The notes below the pieces were generated by a model. That model was given only the letters and a program-made list of their open reading frames with translations, did not search any database and was not told the DNA's origin. A DNA stretch of 47,550 nt from NCBI GenBank assembly GCA_027494135.1, contig JAOSJK010000067.1, positions 1-47,550 on the forward strand, in the 5' to 3' direction. A program made the translations under genes and the position numbers. Positions within the stretch are counted from its first letter, which is position 1. Each line of letters starts with the position of its first letter. The stretch is from Acidimicrobiia bacterium (GTDB lineage: Bacteria > Actinomycetota > Acidimicrobiia > IMCC26256 > PALSA-610). Positions 29,122 to 38,336 of this stretch are shown one piece after another.

Positions 29122-29286
29122 AGCTCGGTATGCGAATTAGCGCCCCAGCACCCGCGTCGATCTGGGTCGAGAGCGTGATTAGGGTTGCGCTTGACGCCCC
29201 GGGCAAGCTTAGAGTGCGAGGGACAAGACGGACTGTTACTCGGCATCTTGGCGAAGCATGGACTGCTAGGGAGGAACCAAGACGTT

Positions 29287-30679
29287 ATGGAGGGACCATA
29301 CGACCGGCTAACCATCGAACATGGTCGCGTCTGGACCCCCGCTGGCATCCTTGAAGATGCGTCAGTCGTCGTGGAAGGCGAGCGGATCGCGGCGGTTGGT
29401 GAGCGAGGCAGCGAAGCAACAGGAGAGTCGTTGGATGCCCGGGGCCTTCTCGTGCTGCCGGGATTTATTGACACGCACTCGCATCACCGGGAACCCGGTT
29501 TCACCCACAAGGAGGACATCGGCACCGCCACTCGAGCGGCAGCCGCTGGCGGCGTGACGACGACGGTAGGGATGCCAAACGTCAATCCTCCGGTCACGAC
29601 TCTCGAGCACTACGAGGGCGTCCTTCAACTGTATGCGCGGAAGGCCCTGGTCGACTTCAATCTCCACCCCGCCCCTACAGTCGTCTCGGAAGTGCCGAGA
29701 CTCGCTAGTGCGGGAGCATTGGGCTTCAAGGTCTTCCAGATCGTCGACACAAAGCGCTCCTACCCGCACATGCCGGGGCTCGGCGTCACCAACGCCGGCG
29801 AGATGCTTGAGATCTTCGAGGCGGTCAAGCCGACTGGGCGCCCGGTGATGGTCCACCCGCACAACCAGGAGTTAATGGACCGATTCGAGCAACGCTACTG
29901 GGCTCGGGGTGAAAGCATGGTCCGCTCGCCTACGCCGCTGCTCAGCGAGAGTACGACGGACTTGTCTGGAACACTGCCATCCAGTTCCTGCTTCAATTGC
30001 AGGAGGCAGTCGGAACCTGGCTGCACGTCCTGCATCTGGTCACTCGCCAGAGCGTAGAGATGGTGCGGCGCGCCAAGGCCGAGGGGCGGCAGGTGACCTC
30101 CGAGGTGAACGGCTTCTCCCTCTTTCTGGGTGACTGGGAAACAATCGAGCGAAATGGTCCTCGAGCGCTTGGCCGCTGGGTGCCACCGGATGTGAAGGAG
30201 TCGCTGTGGGCCGGTATTCGAGACGGCACGATTGATGTCCTCAGGTACGGACCATGGGCCGCACACTCTCGAGGAGAAACTGCCCGGGTGGCAGGACATG
30301 TGGAAAGCACCGTCTGCCGTGCCGCAATTGCAGGACTACCTCCGTAAGTTGCTGGACGTAGGGGTTCGAGGCGGTGAGCTAAACACGGATCAGGCTGTTC
30401 GCCCGGCTCTCTACCAGCCGGCCCGCGTCTTCGGCCTTTACCCTCGCAAAGGAACGATCGAAATCGGAGCTGACGCAGATCTCGTGCTCGTCGATCCCGA
30501 GGCAGAAATCGAGTTCCGCGATGAGGCGGCGTTGTCGAAGTGCGGCTGGACTCCCTATCACGGCCAAACCGCGCACGGCGTACCGATTCACACCACGGTC
30601 CGCGGACGATCTCGTCTACCGCAATAGGCATCTGGTGGGTGAGCCCGGATGGGGCCGGATGGCCCGCCCGACAACCTAA
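29287..30679 (+). CDS. Dihydropyrimidinase/allantoinase-type amidohydrolase, frameshifted
   Basis: The ATG at 29287 follows GGGAGGA. All metal ligands are visible: GFIDTHSHHREPGFTHKEDI (HxH), SAGALGFKVFQIVD (carbamylated Lys), GRPVMVHPHNQELM (His), TWLHVLHLVTRQSVEMVRRA (His) and VMSSGTDHGPHTLEEK (Asp). The end reads VYQPARVFGLYPRKGTIEIG, ADADLVLVDPE and, after a final break near 30610, GRLVYRNRHLVGEPGWGR to a TAA at 30677-30679. The raw frame stops slightly earlier (30627). Breaks also lie near 29930-29990 and 30235. The enzyme opens cyclic diamides such as hydantoin, dihydropyrimidine or allantoin. Confidence 0.88.
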
Positions 30680-30891
30680 AGAGTGGTGCGCTCCCCCGCG
30701 GCTCCGGGCTCGTCGCGCGGATGATCTTGGGGAAGGCGGGCCTCCTAGCGCCTTCTCTCAGTCGGACGAGTGGGGCGCGTCGCTGCGGTCGCTGCGGCCG
30801 CGCCGGCTTGGTATGGCGGAGACAATGGGCGATCAGGTTTCTTCGGCATCATGCGCTGAGCGGAGACTAAGAGGAGGCCAGCGATAACGAC

Positions 30892-32109
30892 ATGGACATC
30901 AACCTCCGCCCCGCATTGGCGGAGGCTGTTCGAGAGCATTGCGCGGCGTCCGAGGCTGCGGCATGGCGCCTGATCGAGACCTTGGTGAACATCGACTCCA
31001 GCCCCGAGGACCACGATGGCCTCGAACGGGTAATCGAAATCATGGAGGCATCATGGCTGGATTTGGGGTTTGAGGTTTCGACGCTGCGCACGCGCGACGG
31101 TCTGCCGATCGTGGATGCCCGCCGTGCCGCCCAGTCCGCTGACCCGAATGTGCTGGTGCTGGCCCATCTGGACACGGTCTTTCCACGAGGCACCGCCAAT
31201 GAGAGACCGTTCCGCCTGACCGCGGATGGGGAAGGCGACGGGGCCCGGCGTAGCAGACGCCAAGGGTGCTGCGGTCACCGCCTGGCTCGGCATCTCGGCT
31301 GCTATCGCCGCGACCGAGGGGCCAGCTTGAAGCGAACCTGCGAGTCCTCGCCAACACTGATGAGGAGGCAGGTTCCGTCCAATCACGTCCATTGATCGAG
31401 CAGGCCGCACGGGGCGCGGATCTTGCGCTCGTCTTCGAACCTGGTCGCCCGGACGGCTCAATCGTCACCCGCCGCCGAGGCGCACGTCGCTACCGAGTCG
31501 AGGTCGAGGACGCGCTGCCCATACCGGAGTTGCCCCTTGGGCGGGGCGCGAACGCAATCGAGGAACTGGCGTACAAGATCCCAGTCCTCCAGGCGCTAAA
31601 CGATCGGGAACGATCCATTTCTGTGACGGTCGCCCTGATTAGGGGGCGGAATGCGCATCAACACTGTCCCGGCGCATGCTGAGATCGATGTCGATGTGCG
31701 GATCCCTGATGCCTCGGCGGGCGAGGAGATCCACGCGGCCATCGAGGCCGCGGTAGTCAACAATCATGTCGACGGGTGCAGCGCGCGGTGGATTCTGCTG
31801 AATGAACGTCCACCGATGGTGCCTCAATCCCCTGATGTTGACTCCGTGGTTGCTCAGCTTCAGGAGGCTGCTCGGCAACTCGGCTACCACCTCGAGGCGA
31901 CCGCGACTGGGGGTGGCTCCGACGGGGCGTTCACCAGCGCCCTCGGCGTTCCGACGCTCGACGCCCTGGGAGCCGTCGGGGGGTGGCTACCACACAAGCA
32001 GGAGGAGTTCGTAACGCAGTCTTCGTTGGTAGAGCGGGCGGCAGCCTTTGGCGCATTCTGGCTGGACTTGGGCAAAGTTGAGTGCCGAACTCGCGCCTCG
32101 CGAGACTAG
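30892..32109 (+). CDS. M20-family peptidase (CPG2/ArgE-like), frameshifted
   Basis: The ATG at 30892 lies 12-15 bases after GAGGAGG. Motifs: LVNIDSSPEDHDGLERVIEI, VLVLAHLDTVFPRGTANERP (metal H-x-D), GPGVADAKGAAVTAWLG (bridging Asp; DAKGA instead of the usual DMKGG), LRVLANTDEEAGSVQSRPLI (catalytic and metal Glu pair), ADLALVFEPGRPDGSIVTRR, then GRAAHTGVAP recovered in another frame, GRGANAIEELAYKI, and TGGGSDGAFTSALGVPTLDA with LPHKQEEFV at the end. All catalytic residues are recoverable. The family includes carboxypeptidase G2-like enzymes that cleave N-acyl amino acids. At the end of this pathway it could hydrolyse an N-carbamoyl or N-acyl amino acid. Confidence 0.87.
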
Positions 32110-32415
32110 GAGCTGCGCGACCACGCCGGTGGGCAGTTCGACCCGCAGCTTATCGAGCTGATGATCCGCCTTGTCGAGTCCGATGAGGCGGCCATGGGCG
32201 CGGCTGGCGGCGCTCCGGATCTCGTCACTCAGCAGCTACGAGCGCCGATAGCGACAGCTACGCGGCAAGGGCTGGCCTTCACGCCGGTCCGTTGCCCGGC
32301 TGATCCCCCGGGCCGGATCGCGGGGGCTGGGAGGCAGAAGCCTCGTGGTAGCCGTGCCGTAGGGCGCTCCGAGGGACTCCGACTCGACGTCTTCTCGGGT
32401 GGTCGATACACATAA
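32110..32415 (+). pseudogene. Possible C-terminal fragment of an HD-GYP protein
   Basis: Directly after the M20 stop codon, in the same frame, the sequence reads ELRDHAGGQFDPQLIELMIR. It matches the end of HD-GYP phosphodiesterase domains, where the motif is G-x-x-F-D-P-x-L-V. About 70 further codons of low-complexity residues follow to a TAA at 32413-32415. The HD and GYP motifs themselves are absent. The fragment suggests that the right edge of the catabolic island cut into a signalling gene, or that a rearrangement joined them. Confidence 0.35.
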
Positions 32416-33104
32416 CATTACACTTAAGCCTACTTCACACGAGCCGACCGCCGCGATAGTGTCTGGGCAGGCGGCGGAGGCCAACAAGAGTTCGTACCTC
32501 GGGACGGCCGGGCCGCCGCCATCGCCCAAGTCGGGCAGTGGCGGAGCCCCCCGGCACGGGCTCCCGCGGACCAATCCGCGACACCATCGAGCGCCGGCGC
32601 CGCGGTCGATGTCGACCGGGGGCGACAGCCGCACCTTTCCAACCACACAGACGCTGCTAATCGCGCTCCTCTCGATGCGCGATCGACGGCGAGGCGCGCC
32701 GAATCGCTCACTTCGAGCGGGCGGAGCTCCGGCCGGACCTGTGACGACCGTTTTTGAGGACGACTCCTCGAACGATCCGAACGCCGGTCGGCGCTCCGCT
32801 CCTGGTAGGCGGTGGCGTGACCGGCTCGGGATTCGTTCGGGCTCGTCGTCGGCGGCCAGTTGCTCGTCCGATCCGGGGTTCGCTCGTTCGGGTGGCGGAC
32901 CTACGTCCGCGCCGGAACGGAGGTGATGTCCAGGAAAGGACGACTTCTGAGCCGGCGGCGAGCGCGCCCGCCGGTGCTCAACAGCTGTTGCGCGCGGACC
33001 CGGGCCGATCCTCGTCGATCGCTTCAGAGGCAGCGTGCCGCGACTGCCTTGCCTGCCCGGTTCCGCCCGGTGAGCGGCATCCCGACCACGGAGGCAACTG
33101 AGCC
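32416..33104 (+). other. 690-nt gap upstream of ubiquitin-like locus A
   Basis: No conserved gene was recognised on either strand; long open frames on the minus strand are compositional. The left end is AT-richer (ATTACACTTAAG near 32418) and may hold a promoter. GGAGG at 33090-33094 is the ribosome-binding site of the following gene. Confidence 0.35.
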
Positions 33105-33339
33105 ATGCAGGCAACAGAGGCAATGACCGCCCCGACGAAGGTCATCTACGGCGTGAACGAGCTCGACCTCGATCTCGCCGGCAAGACCGTCCGCGGGATC
33201 TGGCAGGCCCTCAGCGGTCCTGAACATCCCGCGCGACGCGGCGGTGTCGGTCAACGGCGAACGGGCAGAGGACGACTACGTCGTCCGCCCGGGCGACGAG
33301 ATCGAGTTCCAGAAGCAGGCGGGCGTGAAGGGCCGCTGA
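33105..33339 (+). CDS. Beta-grasp ubiquitin-like protein (PRTRC-C / Prok_Ub-like)
   Basis: The ATG at 33105 follows GGAGG at a 10-base spacing (an alternative start is at 33123). With one base removed near 33221 the product is about 77 residues: TKVIYGVNELDLDLAGKTVR, GIWQALSVLNIPRDAAVSVN, GERAEDDYVVRPGDEIEFQK and QAGVKGR. The V-x-V-N-G-E...PGDEIEF pattern is the beta-grasp core shared with ThiS/MoaD. The A-G-V-K-G end parallels the A-V-G-T-K-G end of PRTRC protein C. There is no Gly-Gly terminus; the last residue after Gly is Arg, so activation may need trimming, for which a JAB protease is encoded downstream. It heads a five-gene ubiquitin-like conjugation operon. Confidence 0.72.
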
Positions 33340-33427
33340 GCCCAGCCGCCAGCCAACGCGGATGCCCGGAGCCGGTGGACCCTCCCACACAGGCTCCGGG
33401 CTCCCCAGCAGAAGGGAGCTCAACGCC

Positions 33428-34241
33428 ATGCAGTCGCGCACGTTCCTTCGCATCGAGGGCGACCTCGTGAGCCCGGTCACCGAGGTGATCGACCGAGAGG
33501 TGACCTTCCGGACCTCCTGACCGAGCTCACGACCGCCTCCGTTACCACTACCCCTCGGCTGCCGACGGGCTGCCGCTTCTGGATCCGCTCGGGGACGACC
33601 GATCGATCGGTCTTCGTCGTCGAGCAGTCCCCGTCGCGGCGGACGCTCGAGTACCACGCCAACCGACGCCGGGACAGCGAACCGACCACCTATCGGCTCG
33701 CCGTGCCATACGTCGTCTTCGTGGTCTCGACGATCGGCGACCAGATCGAGGGGCTGTCCACGTACTTCCGGACGCAGCCGATCGCGTCGCTCGACGCGAC
33801 CCTCTGTGCTCGACCCTGCCGAACACCAGCGACGACGGCGTCGTCTGCTTGGGTTCGGTCCGGGTCGCTGGCAGGAGCGTCGGTGAACAGGTCGACGCAT
33901 TGATCGGGGCGTTCTGGGGAAGTCGCTTCAACCAGGACCTCCGCCGGCACCCGCTGCCCTTCAGCGGCGGATTCCGGGCACGGGCATCACGCTCGCGGCG
34001 CGATCCGCTCGCCGCCCTGTCGCTGCAGTACGACCCGTACTGGCGGACCCTCCGTCAGGTCGTCGCGCAGATGGCCGGGCTCGCGATCACGGAACTGCCG
34101 GCCGCGACGCCCGACCAGGAGGAACCGGCAGAGTCCGAGGTCCTGACGCCGGACCCACCGGCGGCTGATGGCCCGGGTGTCGTGGTCGATCTGACCCTGG
34201 ACCCCGAGGTCGGAGGTGAGACCGATGCACTCGCTTCGTGA
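33428..34241 (+). CDS. E2-like ubiquitin-conjugating protein (Prok-E2_D / PRTRC-B-like), frameshifted
   Basis: The ATG at 33428 follows AAGGGAG. The N-terminal half is beta-rich (SRTFLRIEGDLVSPVTEVID, GCRFWIRSGTTDRSVFVVEQ). The E2-like half reads YRLAVPYVVFVVSTIGDQIE, YFRTQPIASLDA, then LPNTSDDGVVCLGSVRVAG, which parallels the H-P-N-x(5)-G-x-I-C-L active site of E2 enzymes. The Cys codon is 33846-33848. GAFWGSRFNQDL and YDPYWRTLRQVVAQ follow. An acidic, Pro-rich tail (TPDQEEPAESEVLTPDP) ends at TGA 34239-34241, overlapping the next gene. Breaks occur near 33515, 33655 and 33820. PRTRC protein B has been assigned to the prokaryotic E2 families by Iyer, Aravind and colleagues. Assignment here rests on motif and context. 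Confidence 0.68.
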
Positions 34242-34481
34242 TCACCTCAATCGGACGCCGGAGGTCAGGAGTCGGAACCTCGCCGCCTGGATGGCCCCGG
34301 CGCTCGGGGAGCGGGCTACACCGATGGCCCCTCGGTTCTTCGAGGAGGCCGCGCTCACAGTGCTCGCCCACGTCTTCCCGGGAGTCAGGTCCCATCCGCG
34401 AGGCGCTCATCTCGAGCGGCGCTGCTTCGAACGACTCGTGCAACTCATCCACCGCCTGCCCGAGAGGGAGGAGGTCGGTGA
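34225..34481 (+). CDS. Small helical protein of the ubiquitin-like operon
   Basis: The ATG at 34225 has GGAGGTGA upstream and overlaps the E2-like gene by 17 nt. The product (about 85 residues) reads MHSLRDHLNRTPEVRSRNLA, AWMAPALGERATPMAPRFFE and EAALTVLAHVFPG. It ends in helical CFERLVQLIHRLPEREE, with a frame slip near the end giving a TGA at 34479-34481 that overlaps the ATG of the protease gene. No family is recognised. Its fixed place between the E2-like and JAB genes, with overlaps on both sides, suggests a subunit or target of the conjugation machinery. Confidence 0.55.
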
Positions 34482-35316
34482 TGTTCCCGATCCTCGGCGG
34501 GACCCTCGGTCGAAACAGCGTCCCTGCCGGCCTTCTCGTCGCTCGCGACAGGCTCTACCTGCGGAAGCGAAGCCTCCTGGGGTTGAGCCAGACGAAGGTC
34601 GGGCGAGTCGCTCACCTGCCGGAAGGCAAGGAATTCGTCGACTACGCGTTGCCCCAAGGTCCTGCCGCGGATCTGATGGCTCGCGCCGTCGGCTTCTTCC
34701 GGGCCGTGTATCGGCTTCACAAGGCCGAGGCGGCGGTCCTCCTGACATGGCGCGACGGGTCATTCGACCTCGCCGTGCCGGATCAGAAGGTGTCGTCGGT
34801 CTCGGTCAAGTTCCGACGTCTCGGACTGGCGAGCTGCCGTCCGGGTCACGGCTCGTCGGGACGATCCACTCGCATGGGGCTTCGGCGCCTATGCGAGCTC
34901 GACCGACCCGAGGACGACAGGGCGGAGCTCGACGGGCTCCACGTCGTCGTCGGCGACTTCGACCGGCGGCGGCTGGCTATTCGGCCGCGATCGTCGTCGA
35001 CGGCATCCGGTTCCACCTCAAGACCGGCCAGCTCATCGAGCGGCCTCGGCGTCTCGTCGAGCCGCCCGCCGACTGGCTCCGAAAGGTGAAGCTGGCGCCG
35101 CCGCCCCCGCGGCGTTCGAAGGGCAAGCCGTCGATCTCGGAGTACGTCGCCCGGGGTTCAAGCCCTCGGACGAGATCTCGAAGCCGAGCCGTCGCGAGCT
35201 CGAGGATGCCCTCGACCGCGCCGGCAAGATGGCAACGGCGCTCGGCTATCGCATGTCGTACTGGCTGGTGCCGGTGAACCCACGCGCTCCTGCCGGAGGG
35301 CTCCGACGATGGCTGA
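34481..35316 (+). CDS. JAB/JAMM metalloprotease (PRTRC-A-like deconjugase), frameshifted
   Basis: The ATG at 34481 has GGGAGGAGG upstream. The N-terminal part reads MFPILGGTLGRNSVPAGLLV, YLRKRSLLGLSQTKVGRVAH and LMARAVGFFRAVYRLHKAEA. The JAMM core is reached after a break near 34810. It reads SGSRLVGTIHSHG (His codons 34867-34869 and 34873-34875), then FGAYASSTD, PEDDRAELDGLHVVVGDFDR, giving H-x-H...S-x-x-D. GYSAAIVVDGIRFHLKTGQL and LEDALDRAGKMATALGYR follow. The stop at 35314-35316 overlaps the E1 start. JAB proteins of such operons process the ubiquitin-like precursor or remove conjugates. Frame breaks prevent placing the upstream catalytic Glu with certainty. Confidence 0.72.
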
Positions 35317-36008
35317 GCGTGTCGTCCTCATCGGCTGCGGTGGGATCGGAAGTCAGCTCGCGGGACCGCTGGTGCGGTACCTCGCGCACCGGCCCGCGCC
35401 TCGTCCGCTCCTCGTCCTCGTGGACGGGGATGCGTTCGAGGTCTCGAACCTCAATCGGCAGGCCTGCGCGGTCGGCGACCTGGGCACGAACAAGGCCGAG
35501 GCCTTGGCCCGGGTCGCCCGCGAGTACGGAATCGCGTGTCAGGCGATCGGCGAGCGCGTCGACGAGTCCAACGTCCAGCAGATCGTCCGCGAGGGGGACA
35601 TCGTCCTCCTCGCGGTCGACAACCACCGGACGCGGGCCCCTTGTCGACCGCCATGTCGCATCGCTCGACAACGCCACCCTCATCAGCGGCGGCAACGACG
35701 AGACGGACGGCAACGTCCAGCTCGTCCCGCCGCCGCGACGGCTGGTCGATCGACGGCCATCTCTCGAGATCCATCCGGAGATCGGCGAGGCGGCCGACGA
35801 AGAGGAGCAGCGGGAGCCCGGTTGCCAGTGCTGGCGGCCGAGCGGCCGCAGCTCCGTGACGAACCTGATGGTCGCCAGCGCGATGCTCAACGCCCTCTGG
35901 CAGGTCGTCGAGTCCGGCAGCGTCCCCTACAGCGAGGTCTTCCTCGACGTGATCCAGAACATCGCGCGACCGCGACGCTGGTTCCGACTGAGGCCGGGCG
36001 AGCAGTAG
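35309..36008 (+). CDS. ThiF/E1-like adenylyltransferase (PRTRC ThiF-like), frameshifted
   Basis: The ATG at 35309 follows GGAGGG and overlaps the protease stop. The nucleotide-binding motif is VVLIGCGGIGSQLAGPLVRY. It is followed by LLVLVDGDAFEVSNLNRQAC, the D-x-D...N-x-x-R-Q signature of E1/MoeB/ThiF enzymes, then LGTNKAEALARVAREYGIAC and GDIVLLAVDNHRTR. After breaks near 35635 and 35735 come SLDNATLISGGNDETDGNVQ, EPGCQCW, VTNLMVASAMLNALWQVVES and FLDVIQNIARPRRWFRL. No separate catalytic-cysteine domain is present, only a CxC pair, as in ThiF-type enzymes. It would adenylate the C-terminus of the protein encoded at 33105. Length (about 233 aa) fits PRTRC ThiF. Confidence 0.85.
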
Positions 36009-36090
36009 GGCTGTGTGGTCTTCAGAAGGTGCACAACCCGGCCGAGGCGGCGCCAGCGGCGCTTCCTCGGCCGGAACTATCTCATGGAGC

Positions 36091-36123
36091 TTTGTGACTG
36101 GGAGTTGTCACAGTTGTCACAAA
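36091..36123 (+). promoter_or_regulatory. Cluster of TGTCAC half-sites before the ATPase gene
   Basis: GTTGTCACA is repeated in tandem at 36104-36112 and 36113-36121. An inverted TTTGTGAC at 36091-36098 pairs with GTCACAAA at 36116-36123. The three half-sites sit between the E1 stop and the best start of the ATPase gene, suggesting an operator for a separate ATPase-recombinase transcript. Confidence 0.4.
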
Positions 36124-36128
36124 CACGA

Positions 36129-37251
36129 TTGGCGAACCAGTTCCGCCCGGGCAGCGGCATTTTCCCGCCGCTGCTGTCAGGTCGTGAGCCGGAGACCGCC
36201 ATGCTCGAGGCACGCGTCGCGCGGACCCGCGAGGGCCACCCGCAGCACACCGCGCTGCTCGGTGAGTGGGCGATCGGCAAGACGACGCTGCTGATGCATT
36301 GGCGCCGTCGGTTGAGGCCGCCGGCGACCGTGTCAGTGCTGACGATGGCGTACCCCCAGTCGCGGGAGGATTTGCTCGCTCGGCTGACGGGCGCCGTCGC
36401 GGCCGAGACGGACGGCGGCTGGACCGCGAAGCTCGACCTCGAGGTTGGGCTCGATGTCGGCGTGGCTGAGGCGCGCCTCCGGAAAGCCGGCACGGGAAGT
36501 CGAGAAGGAGCTTCGCGCCGCGCTTTCGGCGCGCTGCAGGTGCGAGCGACGGCAAGACGTTGGTCGTCATGGTCGACGACATCGATCTGGTCGCCACGCC
36601 CGGCGACGCCCTGCTTCAGCTCCGGGCGATCGCTCTGGAGCTGTACGCCTCGGACGTCGCCCTTTCCTTCGTAGTCTCGGCATCGCCGGGTCTCTTCGGC
36701 TCGATCCGCGCTGCTCACGAGCCGCTCGTGCGCTTCTTCGAACCCATCACGCTTGGATCGCTGGAACGTGGCGTCCGCCATGGCGGCGATCACGAGCCCG
36801 CTCGCCGAGACCGACGTCACGTTCGACGACGAGGTCGTGAACGAGATCGTCGAGCTGTCCGGCGGCCGCCCATACTACGTGCAGAAGCTCGCCTACTTTG
36901 CCTTCGATGCCGCCGAGGGGCACACGTTGACAGGGCGGAATTCGCGGCGGCCTTCGAGCGCGCCTTCGCGGCGGTCAGCCAGAGATCTTCGCGGCTCGCT
37001 GGTCGGCGATGGCACCGGTCGAGCGCCGGGTGGTTACCGTCGTCGCCTCTGCAACCACCGCCCGCCCGTCCGGCGAGATCGAGCGTGAGGCCAGGCATCT
37101 CGGAATATCGCCAGCCGCCACACGGCAGGCCCTGCGACGGCTGGCTGCCCGCGGGCACATCGACCGTCTGGCGAATGGCCAGCGTGGACGCTACGCGGTC
37201 AACGATCGCCTCTTCAGGCGATACCTTGAGATCCAGGCGTGCCAGCGGTAG
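36129..37251 (+). CDS. P-loop ATPase with C-terminal winged helix, frameshifted
   Basis: The TTG at 36129 gives LANQFRPGSGIFPPLLSGRE, matching the N-P-F-R-P-G-x-G-x-x-P-P-x-L-x-G-R-E opening of a widespread bacterial ATPase family related to archaeal/STAND ATPases. Walker A is ALLGEWAIGKTTLLMHW. Walker B is KTLVVMVDDIDLVATPGD, after a break near 36500. FVVSASPGLFGSIR, VNEIVELSGGRPYYVQKLAY and a C-terminal winged helix (GEIEREARHLGISPAATRQA, LRRLAARGHIDRLANGQRGR) follow. The stop at 37251 overlaps the recombinase start by 13 nt, so the two are coupled. A sensor or DNA-loading role is possible; its function beside a ubiquitin-like operon is unknown. Confidence 0.75.
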
Positions 37252-38336
37252 CCGTGGCCTCTCCGACGCCCGCGCTCGACCAGTACGGGCTGCGGAACGT
37301 CGTCGAGGAGTATCTCGCCGCCCTCCGGGCTGCCGGCCGAAGCCCGCGGACGATCGAGTGGTATCGCGCGAATCTCGCCGAGTTCATCCGGTTCCTCGAG
37401 CGCGATGGACGATCCGCGTCGGCCGCAGACCTGCAGCCGGCCGCAGTCTGCCGTTGGCTTATCGCCCTCAACGCCCGCCCGACAGCGCTCGCTCCAAGCA
37501 GTCTCGCCGGCCGCGTCCGCACGATCAAGGCATTCGGGACCTGGATTGCCGCCGAGCTCGATCTGCCGGCGAACCCGGTACGCGGCGTTCCTATCCCTCG
37601 CGTTCCGGACCAGCTCGTCCCGAGCCTCCGCGACCACGAGACTGCACGCCTCATCCAGGCGGCCGCCGAGTCGCGTCATCCGCACCGAGACCTTGCACTT
37701 GTGTTGCTGATGATCGACACCGGGATGCGTCTTAGCGAGGTCGCCTCGCTCAACGTGGCCGACATCGACCTCATCGAAGGTCGCTGCCGTGTGATGGGAA
37801 AGGGGAGCCGTGAGCGGATCGCGCCGATCGGACGGCGGACCCGCAAAGCGCTCCGCGCTTGGATACCAGTGAGGCGTCCGTCTCCAGCCGGCAGCTCACC
37901 TCTGTTCGTGGGCCGCCACGGCTCGAGGCTGTCCGCGCGTGGCATCCATCAGCTCGTCCGCCGCCTGGCGCGACGGGCGGGCATCGAGACCCGATGCTCG
38001 CCCCACGTGCTGCGCCATTCGTTTGCCCGCGCCTTCCTGACGAACGGCGGTGACGTCTTCAGCCTGCAGCGCATCCTCGGCCACAGCCCGCGGTCGATCC
38101 AAGTTACCCGTCGATACGTCGAACTCGTTGACGACGACCTACGCGCCGTTCATCGGCGCGTTTCCCGGTCGATCGGCTGCCTTGAGGGTCGGCGTCCTGA
38201 GGACCGCTCGGGCACCAAGCCGCGGGCCTCACTCCCCCGTGTTCAAGATCTACGGGTTCGCCTTCTGTCGGCTTCGTGGGCAAGCCTTCGGAAGTCGTCA
38301 ACGATGGCCTGTGTGATGTACGGGTTGATGGTCTGA
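37239..38336 (+). CDS. Tyrosine recombinase/integrase (XerC/D-like)
   Basis: The GTG at 37239 overlaps the ATPase stop. The product has a SAM-like core-binding domain (NVVEEYLAALRAAGRSPRTI, EWYRANLAEFIRFLERD) and a complete catalytic domain: TGMRLSEVASLNVADIDL (Arg), CRVMGKGSRERIAPIG (Lys), SPHVLRHSFARAFLTNGGDV (His-x-x-Arg), ILGHS (His) and RRYVELVDDDLRAVH (Tyr). The frame as given runs to 38336 and would overlap the convergent PIN gene. Adding one C in the run near 38161 gives RRVSPVDRLP followed by a stop at about 38188, the usual end of this family, so the last 50 residues are probably an artefact. No tRNA lies beside it. Confidence 0.9.
   Translation: MPAVAVASPTPALDQYGLRNVVEEYLAALRAAGRSPRTIEWYRANLAEFIRFLERDGRSASAADLQPAAVCRWLIALNARPTALAPSSLAGRVRTIKAFGTWIAAELDLPANPVRGVPIPRVPDQLVPSLRDHETARLIQAAAESRHPHRDLALVLLMIDTGMRLSEVASLNVADIDLIEGRCRVMGKGSRERIAPIGRRTRKALRAWIPVRRPSPAGSSPLFVGRHGSRLSARGIHQLVRRLARRAGIETRCSPHVLRHSFARAFLTNGGDVFSLQRILGHSPRSIQVTRRYVELVDDDLRAVHRRVSRSIGCLEGRRPEDRSGTKPRASLPRVQDLRVRLLSASWASLRKSSTMACVMYGLMV

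Noticed and set aside
30680..30891. A small gene between the hydantoinase-type gene and the M20 peptidase
   Set aside because: Short open frames exist but none has a convincing start, ribosome-binding site or conserved motif.
14370..32415. ATACACATAA at 14370-14379 and 32406-32415 as a possible direct repeat bounding the transfer and catabolic genes
   Set aside because: A 10-base match between two sites is expected many times by chance in 47 kb, and no further similarity flanks it.
32236..33123. A 295-codon open frame on the minus strand upstream of locus A
   Set aside because: No recognisable motif and a composition typical of compositional open frames; no ribosome-binding site or promoter supports it.
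38189..38336. C-terminal extension of the recombinase overlapping the PIN gene
   Set aside because: Adding one base in a C run near 38161 gives the usual family ending and removes the overlap, so the extension is most likely an indel artefact.
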